A stretch of DNA of 17,444 bases from contig MU119561.1 of NCBI GenBank assembly GCA_014904845.1, positions 13,905 to 31,348 on the forward strand. The letters run 5' to 3'. The notes under the pieces were generated by a model that saw only the letters and a list, made by a program, of their open reading frames with translations, was not told the DNA's origin and did no database searches. A program made the translations under genes and the position numbers. The stretch comes from Acephala macrosclerotiorum (Eukaryota; Ascomycota; Leotiomycetes; Helotiales; Mollisiaceae). How positions within the stretch are numbered: the stretch's first letter is position 1; the number at the start of each line of letters is the position of its first letter. Positions 9,101 to 17,444 of this stretch are shown piece by piece.

Positions 9101-12100
9101 TTCAAATGCACCTGGAAGCCTGGTAGTTGGGTATGGGGCACCACGGCCGCTGTAATGCGAAAGGCCTTCTTCAAACGAGACGAAGGAACAAACACACTCC
9201 CCAAATGGACTGAAGAAGAAGCTATACCAGAAGAATTTCTTCGCATTGAGATTGTCCTCGACGTTGAATATGACGCTGAGTTCGAACCCGAGTCCGAGGA
9301 TGTTGATAAGGCTGCCATCAATATGGTAGAGCGAGTCTATGTCAAATTCCAAGGCCTTAGCTATGATGAAGTAGCTTGGGAAGATCCTCCAAACCCCGAC
9401 GATGCAGATCGCTGGAGCAACTTCGTGGCAGCTTACAATGAATACGTTGTAGGTAAATATTTCAGATCACCTTCAGCTGCAACAATGAAGGAGCGTGCCG
9501 AGACTTTCCGCTCCTTGAATTTCGGGAAGAAGATTGAGTTGAAAAAGCAGCCGTCCGCTTTGACTGGTGGAGACATGATGCAGTATCAAATGGAAGGTTT
9601 GAACTGGCTTCTGTATAACTTTCATCAGAAGAAGAACGTTATTCTCGCTGATGAGATGGGGCTGGGAAAGACCATACAGATCATATCTTTCATTGCGTCA
9701 CTTGTGAAGGACAGTCCTAAGGTATGCTTAATTTACTGCAGATGATTTCATAGTTACTAACGGGATTAGTGTTGGCCTTTCCTAGTGGTCACTCCCAATT
9801 CAACTTGTCCAAATTGGAGAAGAGAGATTAAGAAATGGGCCCCTGGCCTTCGGGTAGTCACATTCTATGGAGGAAAGAAAGCCCGAAGCATGGCTATGGA
9901 CTATGAACTCTATCCAGACCGTTGTTCAGATCTCAGAGCCCATGTTGTGGTCACTTCGTATGAAGGGCCTGTTGACGACAGCAGCAGATCGTTCTTCCGC
10001 AAGATCAAGTGGGCAGGTATGATTGTTGATGAAGGTCAACGTCTCAAAAATGACGGGAACTTGTTATATGGCGCCTTAATGGCCCTGAAGGTTCCCTTCC
10101 AGGTTCTTCTGACAGGTTTGTCTTCCCAATGATAAGCATGTCCATCTCCTGAACATGGTTGCAGGTACCCCGCTCCAAAACAACAAGCGCGAGTTGTTTA
10201 ACTTACTTCAATTCCTTGATACATCTATCGACGCAGCTGAACTAGACGAAAAATATGCCGAATTGACGAAGGAGAATCTGCCAGAACTGCATGAACTCAT
10301 TCGGCCTTTCTTCTTGAGGTAACAAAGTCCATCCACACCTGTTTGAAGATCACTAATCTTTGCTGCAAGGCGTACCAAGCTTCAAGTCTTGAAGTTTCTT
10401 CCCCCAATGGCCCAAGTCATCTTGCCAGTTACTATGAGCGTTTTGCAGAAGAAATTGTACAAGTCAATCCTCGCAAAGAACGGAGAGCTCATCAAATCTA
10501 TTCTAGGACAGAATAAGGCTGCTCTGAAGCCAACCGAGCGGGGCAACTTGAATAACATCCTTATGCAGCTGAGGAAGTGCCTCTGCCACCCTTTCGTCTA
10601 CAGCGAGTCGATTGAAGAGAAGAATCTAAACGATAATGCTTTACATCGGAATCTGATTGACGCATCTGCCAAGCTTCAGCTTCTGGAGATTATGCTTCCA
10701 AAATTGAAAGACCGTGGCCATCGTGTTCTGATGTTCAGTCAGTTCCTGAGCCAGCTTGACATAATGGAGGACTTTCTTAATGCGATGGGTCTAAAGCATC
10801 AACGATTAGATGGTAATATTCCTGCGTTAGAAAAGCAAAAGCGCATCGATGCCTTCAACGCGCCGGATTCGCCGGATTTTGCCTTCATCCTGTCGACTAG
10901 AGCTGGCGGTGTGGGCATCAATCTAGCCACTGCGGATACCGTCATTATCTTGGTACGGTACATCAGATCAACACAATTGGCATTGCTGACTCTAGACTAG
11001 GACCCCGATTTCAACGTGATTATTGCTTGTACACTGAGTAGAGGATTACACTGACATCTTTGTAGCCCCATCAGGATATTCAAGCACTCTCTCGTGCCCA
11101 CCGTATCGGACAGAAGAACAAGGTCCTTTGTTTTCAACTGATGACAAAAGACAGTGCCGAGGAAAAGATCATACAGATTGGTCGTAAGAAGATGGCTCTC
11201 GATCACGCCCTTATCGAGAGCATGGGAGCCGACGACGATAACACAAACGATCTGGAAACCATCCTTAAACATGGTGCAGAGGCTCTGTTTAATGAGGACG
11301 ATCGCAATGACATCCACTACAGTTCAGCATCTGTAGATCAGCTTTTGGACCGAGCACAGGTTGAAACTACCAACGCTGATGAGGAGAAGACTGCAGAATC
11401 ACAATTCTCCTTTGCGCGCGTTTGGGCGAATGACAAAGGTGATCTTACGGAAGACGTCGAAGCTGCCGATGAAGAATCAGCAGCCCCCAATTCCGACTTT
11501 TGGGACCAGATTCTGAAGAAGCGCGAAGCAGAGGCTGCGGCAGAAGCTGCAAGAAACATGCAGACTTTCGGACGCGGAAAGCGCACCAGACAAGTGAGTA
11601 GTGTACCCTTCTAACTTATCATGAATTCCGCTTACATGAACAGACAATCGATTATCAGAAATCCAACTTGGATCTAGATGACGATATGCCAGATTCATCT
11701 CCTCTCAAACAATCTACCAAGCGTAGACAAGGAGACTCCGCAAGCGACCTGGACTTTCCCGATGCTGGTGACTCTGATGGGGACGATGATTCTGATGTGG
11801 GCGTTGTCGATCCTCGAGAGCTTTCGTCCGGGCCACGTTCAGGATCAACTCCAACTAAAGGTAAAAAGAAGCTCTCTGTCAATCCAAAGCTCCAGGTCCC
11901 CCCAAAGAAACAGAATGGCTTTACGAATAAACCTAAGCGTACGCCAGTAGGCAGAATTATCACTCTCCGCCGTCCAGCCAAATCTGGAAGGCAGCAAGGA
12001 TCAGTGCAACAGCCACCTGCCCTTAAACCTAACGCCAACAATATTAATATGGGCAACAGAACAGAAAGCTCTGGGAAGCGGCCCACTCCTAGCAAAGTCC

Positions 12101-13260
12101 AGACCAACATTGCAAATGGTCCAACCACCGTTCCGACTTTGCGAACTACGCAGAGCTTCGCGGCTAAGAAAATCCAAGATGCTCCGGGTAAAATGCCTCT
12201 GCGAAAGATCAAGGAGGCTGCTGGGAATCTACCAGCTAGCTCTGCGAATCCACCCGCACAGAATAGCAATAGCGCTCAAGCGAAGCTAATGGCAAAGTCA
12301 GTTGACACTAGCAAGCCTCGAGGTACTGGTGCTATCAAATCAATGATTCCCGCCAGGAATAGCCTCGGTGCAAATCAAGCAAGGTCCAATGCAGCAGCAA
12401 ACAAGACGGGACCGGTCGCGAGTAGCGATCTGTCCAAGTTAGCAGCTCTTGTCCAGGACAAGAATTACTCCGCCACAGACCCCTCTCAAGGAGCTCGCAG
12501 TCCATCCATTCCCAATGCTATTGCTTGTTCATTTGGCGAAGATGCTTCTGTCACTGCAGATAACAATTCTCCACCAATCGATGCTAATGAATCATTCACG
12601 CAGACAACATCCTTCCCGGGTTCAGCCCAACGCAAGTCCCCTCAAATTTCCAACGCCGTGACGACAGTTCAGGTCGAGATGCTCCCAGGCTCACACCCAC
12701 ACGCGTCCCCTCGAAGCCCGTCAGAGTGAGCTCTCCCAAGGCAGCGCGGCCGCAATCACTCCCCAGCAGTGTTCACTCAGTCAGCCAACGCTCAAACAAA
12801 CCTGAGCTCAGCAATACTGCTCACAATCGTGGTCATGCTCCTATTAACCCAAACTCAATGAAGTCCATACTTCCTCCATCTCGGCATAACGATCTTTTCA
12901 AACACAATCCCCCGCCGAAGATTTCTCGATGCCAGTCCTGTCAATCTCGTCATCCAGCTGGGCCATGTCCTCCCCAGAGCAGGAAAGGCGGCCGTTGTGA
13001 CAAATGTGGAATCGCGCATCTCGGAATCATACACACTTGCCCCAATATCTGCTCGGAAGTTCAGCTGCGCATTTTCATCGATGATCTACGCTTGGCTAAG
13101 CAGGAGCCTCCGGTTGAGGTTCTCCGTGCAGTGTTAAGGCTGGAGCTCTCGAAAAGAACAGCGAGGGGTATGCACTAGGTCACTACGGCCTTGTGTGGGT
13201 TCTTCCTGCTTCCTGCATATTTTTTTTTTTTTTGTAGGTGATCTGGATGCAAGATTCTAG
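6168..13260 (+). CDS. Mit1/CHD3-like SNF2 chromatin remodeller (SHREC-type), PHD and chromodomains
   Basis: ATP-dependent nucleosome remodeller of the CHD3/Mit1 type. By family it acts in the nucleus with class II histone deacetylase in heterochromatin silencing. Exons: 6168-6512, 7598-9721, 9770-10115, 10165-10318, 10370-10952, 11001-11015, 11066-11593, 11644-12631, 12673-13167, 13238-13260, giving about 1866 residues. Domains in order: acidic N terminus with a chromo-like segment (about 75-125), AT-hook KRGRPRK (about 319-325), PHD-type Cys/His cluster (397-454), more Cys pairs (about 472-569), two chromodomains (about 585-632 and 660-735), SNF2 motif I DEMGLGKT (800-807), motif II DEGQ (910-913), LLTGTPLQNN (about 935-944), helicase C with DPDFN (1185-1189) and [10 protein letters not shown], a long Ser/Pro/Lys-rich region, and C-terminal CxxC knuckles (about 1781-1815). 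ATPase motifs look intact, so it is probably functional. The splice sites flanking the ATPase exons are well supported by phase and homology. Exon 1 joining and intron 12632-12672 are less certain. Confidence 0.87.
6513..7597 (+). other. Exceptionally long first intron (1085 bp) of the remodeller gene
   Basis: Donor GTGAGT at 6513 and acceptor CAACACAG at 7597, with a TACTGAC branch at about 7577-7583, join DGQQEE to [12 protein letters not shown] in phase. This completes what looks like a chromo-like domain. The other introns of this gene are 41-70 bp. Inside there is no supported protein. The part at about 7185-7260 is strongly pyrimidine-rich (CCTCC, TCCCC, CTTCT runs), like a fungal transcription-start region. 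That suggests an internal promoter making a shorter product, for example from ATG 7709. Alternatively the 6168 exon is a separate small gene, but the phase-perfect junction argues against this. Confidence 0.55.
11001..11015 (+). other. 15-nt microexon encoding DPDFN of the helicase core
   Basis: Conserved SNF2 helicases read IIxDPDxNPHxDxQAxxRxHRIGQ in the C-terminal helicase lobe. Here VIIL ends at 10952 and [16 protein letters not shown] starts at 11066. The residues DPDFN are encoded by 15 bases between two introns of 48 bp (10953-11000, GTACGG...CTAG) and 50 bp (11016-11065, GTGATT...GTAG). Both introns have CTGAC branch sites. Because 15 is a multiple of 3, skipping would keep frame but delete the motif. 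Confidence 0.8.
12632..12672 (+). other. Probable 41-bp GC-AG intron of the remodeller gene
   Basis: The frame of the long Ser/Pro-rich exon ends in a TGA at 12727, while the conserved C-terminal Cys knuckles are in the next frame. The only consensus-like junction I found that changes frame correctly is donor GCAAGT at 12632 and acceptor TTCAG ending at 12672. This removes 41 bp and gives an Arg codon across the junction. GC donors normally need a strong surrounding consensus, which GCAAGT supplies. The length is at the low limit for fungal introns. A one-base sequence error or a programmed shift is the alternative. Confidence 0.4.
13168..13237 (+). other. Last intron of the remodeller gene, leading to a 23-nt final exon
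   Basis: Donor GTATGC at 13168, a run of T before GTAG at 13237, and splicing of ARG to DLDARF with a TAG at 13258-13260. Filamentous Mit1-like proteins, as I recall them, end near a similar RGxxGxL segment, which favours splicing over the unspliced ending ARGMH at 13178. The difference is only a few residues. Confidence 0.6.
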
Positions 13261-13700
13261 CATTTTCGTTGCAAATCACGAATATGCTCTTCTACCATTC
13301 TAAATTAGCCAAACGCTAACTCCCTGATCAGGCGCATACTTTTTCATTCTCAAAAACGACGAGATCTATAGCCAGGACACTCTATCCATCCACGACTACG
13401 ACATTACATGACAGCTTATTTGGAAGGAAAGCGTTGCGGGTTATGCATGCATGGTCTGGAGCTTGGGGGATGTTCGTTAGCCTCGTTTCCCACGGAGACC
13501 AGTCACTTATGCTTCTGCTTCTGTGATGAAATTAGAACACCTGATATTCCAAAATCCACAGTGCACCCAGTTCATCGCGTTGGTGAGATCAGTACCAAAA
13601 GGCTGAAGACAAGCAAGACATGCATTCCATCTCCAAAAAAATTCAGCCGTTAAAGGGCAGCCTTCGAAGGTTCGCACTACCAATACCTTCAACGTAGCGT
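13261..13700. other. Convergent intergenic region
   Basis: This lies between the 3' ends of the plus-strand remodeller and the minus-strand reductase relic. A plus-strand frame at 13408-13653 is open but shows no recognisable domain, intron or start context. I see no tRNA or repeat. It probably holds both 3' UTRs. Confidence 0.55.
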
Positions 13701-14893
13701 TCACCCCATCCTATCATCCCAATTCAAGCTGACGTCCCCTCTGTTATCTCCCCTCCATACTTTCTCGCCATCATTGACTGCTGCAACAGCGGCGCGAAGG
13801 TCGTGTCCCATGCTCGCTGGACCACTCGCAATCACTCGCGCCCGATACGGGGAGACAGCCCGGTCCTTCAGGAAATTGTTCACGATCTCCTTCGGCGAGG
13901 GACGCTCGAAGCAAACCCGGCAGCTCTCATCACTCTTCTCGTGCTTCAAGGGGGTGCTTCCTGATGATCTATCCGTGCATACAGGAGCGATGTCCAAATC
14001 TGTCAAAGACTTTTCGCCAGTACTTGGTAGGTCTGGGCTGCTGGTGTCTTGCTGGGCAGTATCTTGCGTGATGAAGATGTGAACGCGGAGGTCGAAGGAC
14101 TCACGTTCAGCGCGTTTCTTGAGCTGCTCAGGCTCAATGGTTATCCATTCCATGTTCAACAAGCGATGTATGATCCAGACAAAGTCTATGGCAGCACCTG
14201 GAAGACTTGAAGTCGAGGCAGCTGCAAGGACAAGTGGTAGCGTGAATGAGATCCCTGTTCCACCAGCGATAGCTAGGATGTTTGCTGTCTCGTGGTTTGG
14301 CAAGAGTGCTTTCCCGTAGGGCCCGCAGAGTACGACTGGAGTTGACGCCAAATATTGCGAGTCAAGGGCTAGAGACTTCAGACGCCGGGTCTCTCCTTTA
14401 CGGCAGCGGATAATGTATGTATGGTTGGGACGGCCCGACAGGGCATGAACTGAAGCGGTGGTGAAAGGGTGAGATTGCCAGGTTGTGCGGTCGACATCCT
14501 CGAGTCAGCATACTTCTTTACTTCTTTAAGACATATCGGGAATTGTTCGGGAGTCAAATGCCTGGATCGAGGGTTACAGCAAGTAGAGCTCGTGAGAATA
14601 CCAAGAGGGGAAGGATGGCTCAGGGAAGCCATACCTGCGCTAGGAAGGTGAGGAAGAAATGTTGTCCAATTGCCCATGGTTCGTGGTTATAGTCGAAATC
14701 GAGACGAACAACGCCTCCATTTTGGTCTTCGAAATATTCGATCGATGTATGGGCAGGGTGAAACTCGAATCATCGAGTAAATGTTACAACGCAAGTCCTT
14801 CTCGATGGCAAGAAAGATTCGCTCACCTTTGCGAGCATCGATATACCCAGTATGAATGAGAAGAGTTCTTAGCAGTCTAGCAACGCGATCCAG

Positions 14894-14900
14894 CCCCCGA
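14894..14900 (-). other. -1 frameshift in the reductase relic
   Basis: The minus strand reads GGAATCGGGGGCTGG. The upstream frame gives ASLGI and then drifts into a stop. One base less upstream, the frame gives GLDRVARLLRTLLIHTGY, the expected continuation. Insertion of one base after ATC would restore ...GIWGLDR..., so a single-base loss beside the G run is likely. A homopolymer assembly error is possible. Confidence 0.65.
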
Positions 14901-14937
14901 TTCCGAGAGAAGCGATCATCCAGCATGCGAGATAATT

Positions 14938-14940
14938 CTA
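14938..14940 (-). other. In-frame TAG in the reductase relic
   Basis: The frame reads GLYFGAYWKH, stop, NYLACWMIASLGI. Family members commonly have a Trp after the second heme His (GHW/KHW), so TGG to TAG is the simplest origin. On the plus strand this is CCA to CTA, a C-to-T change at CpA, the favoured RIP context. No splice donor in this exon could remove it. Confidence 0.7.
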
Positions 14941-15652
14941 ATGTTTCCAGTAGGCTCCGAAATAGAGACCTGTCCAAGTCAGAAGAGTAGTCCATTCAAT
15001 ATCCGTAGTTTGAGTGACTGGTGTGGCATACCACAGAGTAGAATCTGAAGTGCATGCACCTCGTGTTGAGACGCTCTTCACAAGCCTCCAGCTGGATGGG
15101 GAAAGATAGCTCACCCGCTATCACGTAGTGCGTCTTCCTGAAGAATTCGTATTCAGTCAACTTCACAACTCTCTCTGGGCTGGAGATGGAGAGGAAAGAG
15201 ACAAACAGCAGGGCAACGCAACCCCGGATCATGCACCTGGTGAGTTAGGGAGTTGACTATTACCTACTCTGTGAGGTCTGAACTCCAGGTGCAAAAATCA
15301 GAGGGGAGCTTACGATCGCTTAATAAAGTACTTGTAGGCTATGGAAGTTTAGTTCGATGCATTCCTCGGGTCAAAGGCGAGAGAGAAGGCTTCGATGGGA
15401 GCTCTCAGCAAAGCAAGATCAACGAGGAATAAGAGAAGGGGGCAGGTACTTACTCGCAGGTTGAGGTTGATAAAAGTAACCCTCGATCAATATCCATCCC
15501 AAGGTGTGTAATACTAACGGGGCGTAGATAATTCCACCCAGCCATCGGTAAAGAATGTTAAAGTTCTGATACGGAATTCCGGTGAGTAAACTTAGAATGG
15601 ATTCTCTCGTACTTAGAGCTACCGTTAGAGGGGTGAGGGCATATCTGAACAT

Positions 15653-15800
15653 CTGTAAGTTAGCCGCTGTCTCTACTATTATCTTCGAAGAGCAAACAGA
15701 GTAATAAGTAGTAGAGGTTCTCCGAGTAAATGTTTTACATTTTTTGGTGTAGTACGAGTAAAATAGTCGAGACTAAAACGGGTATAAAAAGAAAATGAGA
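15653..15800. other. Junction between the reductase relic and the right AT block
   Basis: Upstream of the first recognisable reductase exon there is an intron-like tail on the minus strand (GCTAAC branch and CTTACAG acceptor ending at 15653). Then follow about 150 bp of falling GC content without an exon that could encode the expected N-terminal membrane segments. From about 15800 the sequence becomes the AT-rich type. The missing 5' exons were therefore deleted, or are mutated beyond recognition. Confidence 0.6.
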
Positions 15801-17444
15801 AAATAAAACATGGTTATAATCACGTAATATAATTATAAATAAAAATTAAAAAATTAAATCGATATAAATATTATTAAAAGCGTAAAGTTTATTTTTAATT
15901 CGAAATTTAAATTAATTTTAAATACGTATATAATATATAAATTTATATTTTTAAATATTTTTTATTATTATAAAAAACTTTTTATAACGGTAAAAATTTT
16001 TTAAAATCTTTAAAAATTCGATTATCGTAAACGATTTTAATTTAATTTTAATTACTCGAGTTTATTTTCAATTGTTCGAATTTATTTTTAATTATTTTAA
16101 TAAAATTTAAATTATTTTATATTAATAATATAAAAATTTATAATAAATTCGTATTTATTAATAATATTATTTTAATATATTAAATATTATTAAACGTATA
16201 AAAATAAAATATATTTTTTCGAAATAAAATTTATTATATACGAATAATATTAAAAAATATTTTTTAAACGATTTTAAAATAATTTTAAAATAATTATAAA
16301 ATAATTTAAACGTTATATATATTTTTTTTAAATATAAATATTTTTAAAAAACTTTTTTTTAATAAATTTAAAATAGTTTTTAAAATAATTATAAAAACTT
16401 AAAAATATTTTTTTAAATCGATTTTATTTAATAATATTAATAATATTATTTATTTTTAAATTTGTAATTTTTAAATTTCGAAATTTAAATATATATATAT
16501 ATATATATTTTTAATAGTTTTTAATAAAAAAATTATTAAAATCGATATCGATTAATTATTATATATTTTTCGAATTCGAAATAAAAATAAATATTACGAT
16601 TAAAAATAAATATTAAAACGTCGATTAATAATAAAAATTTAAATTCGTATTTTAAAAATTTATTAATTGTTTTAAATATAATAAATATAATAATTTTTTT
16701 ATTAAAAAATACGTTAAATATAACGATTATAATATAAAAATTATAATATATTAAATAAATTTTAATTTAATTAAAAATTCGCTAGAAATTAAATCGACGT
16801 ATTATTTTTTATTTAATTTAATTTAAAATATTATTTATTACTAGAGTTTTAACGACGTTTCGCGTTTTTTAATATATTAAAAAAACAAATAAAAATTTAA
16901 TTTTATAATTATTTTTATTAAAAAAATTTAATTTAATATTTTTATTTAAAATTATATTTAAAATTATTTTAAAAAATTAAAAAAATTAAAATACTCGTTT
17001 AAATATCGTTTAAATATTACTTATTTTTAATTAATTTTTATTATTTAATTATATTAAAATTATATATAAAATTAAATAAAAATTTAATAAAAAATTATTT
17101 CAAATTTAATAAAAATTAAATATTTTATAAAAAAAATTATTATAAAATAATTAATATATTAAATTTTAAAAATAATATTATATTTTAATTTTATAAATTA
17201 AATAATTATAATATAAAAAAAAATTTAATTTTTTTTAAAATTTTTTTTAATATTTATATAATTAATAATTATATTAATTATAATAAATTAAAAAATAAAA
17301 TAAAAATTATAAATTTTTTAAAAATAATATTTAAATATATATTAATTATTATATATTAATTATTTGATTAAATTTAAAACGTTTATAAATTAATAAATAA
17401 AATATATATTAAAAAACTATTATTTAATAAATTAAATAAAAAAT
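15801..17444. other. AT-rich, RIP-like mutated block (right flank)
   Basis: No gene is supported. In 16561-16920 I count 18 C and 19 G in 360 bases, with 15 of each in CpG, when about one CpG would be expected from the base frequencies. This matches the left block, so both flanks share the same mutational history. An alternating AT run occurs at about 16488-16508. The block continues beyond the window. Confidence 0.85.

Larger units (their letters stand above)
13701..15652 (-). pseudogene. Broken, 5'-truncated ferric reductase (FRE family)
   Basis: Relic of a plasma-membrane metalloreductase that would pass electrons from NADPH through FAD and two hemes to extracellular Fe3+ or Cu2+. Recognisable exons (minus strand): 15652-15454, 15338-15314 (25 nt), 15236-15115, 14969-14827, about 14763-14635, 14498-13701. 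Seen in order: heme membrane region (RWLGG, LHTLGW, EGYFYQPQP, EFFRKTHYVIA, GLYFGAYWKH), FAD domain (RLDFDYNHEPW, GQHFFLTF, WQSHPFTTAS), NADP domain (HTYIIRCRKGE, CGPYGK, AGGTGIS, ASGPASMG) and the family C terminus LNWDDRMG. Lesions: no N-terminal exons before 15652, where an acceptor CTTACAG leads only to AT-rich DNA; His-to-Tyr at heme-ligand position 15550-15548; TAG at 14940-14938; -1 frameshift near 14894-14900. The phase between 14827 and 14763 also does not close in the homologous frame, and two inferred acceptors are CGAG. The NADP half remains open and well conserved, so the loss may be recent. Confidence 0.8.

Noticed and set aside
13408..13653. 81-codon plus-strand open frame in the convergent intergenic region
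   Set aside because: No recognisable domain, no start or intron context, and Cys content that looks like chance. It probably lies in 3' UTR sequence.
14499..14640. A second -1 frameshift in the reductase after GQHFFLTF
   Set aside because: An apparent continuation in another frame (SHPSPLG) looked like the family motif, but the true WQSHPFTTAS lies further on at about 14480-14450. The stretch is better explained as an intron with donor GTATGG.
14727..14826. A 100-bp intron ending TTCGAAG that closes the reductase phase
   Set aside because: It would be frame-consistent but removes FHPAHTSIEYFE, which looks like the genuine start of the FAD domain, so I preferred the shorter intron with a phase gap.
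16488..16508. Alternating AT run as a functional element
   Set aside because: Short and expected by chance in DNA that is about 90 percent A+T.

Overview
This is nuclear DNA of a filamentous ascomycete (Pezizomycotina). The genes have many short introns (48-77 bp, mostly GT-AG, often with CTAAC or CTGAC branch sites), and the proteins are fungal types. A gene island of ordinary composition, roughly 3.64-15.8 kb, sits between two extremely AT-rich blocks (1 to about 3.6 kb, and about 15.8 kb to the end). I cannot place it below subphylum.

The AT blocks have no genes. Almost every C or G left in them is part of a CpG, and repeat copies inside them differ by transitions. This is what saturated, RIP-like C-to-T mutation would leave if it spared CpG. 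The left block holds one unmutated island: a 208-bp solo LTR (1523-1730) with TG...CA ends and a 5-bp target duplication. It lies inside a decayed inverted-repeat structure (about 760-2285) whose arms carry tandem 91-bp units.

The gene island reads, left to right: (1) minus strand, 5832-3979, a three-exon mitochondrial 2'-O-ribose rRNA methyltransferase (MRM1/Pet56, SpoU family) with a presequence-like N terminus and an Arg/Ser-rich linker. (2) A 335-bp divergent promoter with a perfect GATA-containing palindrome. (3) Plus strand, 6168-13260, a ten-exon Mit1/CHD3-like chromatin remodeller of about 1866 residues, with AT-hook, PHD-type zinc fingers, chromodomains, a SNF2 ATPase and a C-terminal zinc-knuckle region. 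Its first intron is 1085 bp, one exon is only 15 nt, and one intron is probably GC-AG. (4) Minus strand, 15652-13701, a broken ferric reductase (FRE family). It lacks its N-terminal exons at the AT-block border, has a heme-ligand His changed to Tyr, an in-frame TAG where a Trp is expected, and a -1 frameshift.

The three genes do not form a pathway. MRM1 acts in mitochondrial ribosome biogenesis, the remodeller in heterochromatin (SHREC-type complex, by family), and the reductase relic once belonged to iron or copper uptake. I see no new defence, mobile or biosynthetic system. The most informative signals are the CpG-sparing decay of the flanks, the inverted 91-bp repeat structure, and the reductase pseudogene, two of whose lesions fit C-to-T change at CpA.
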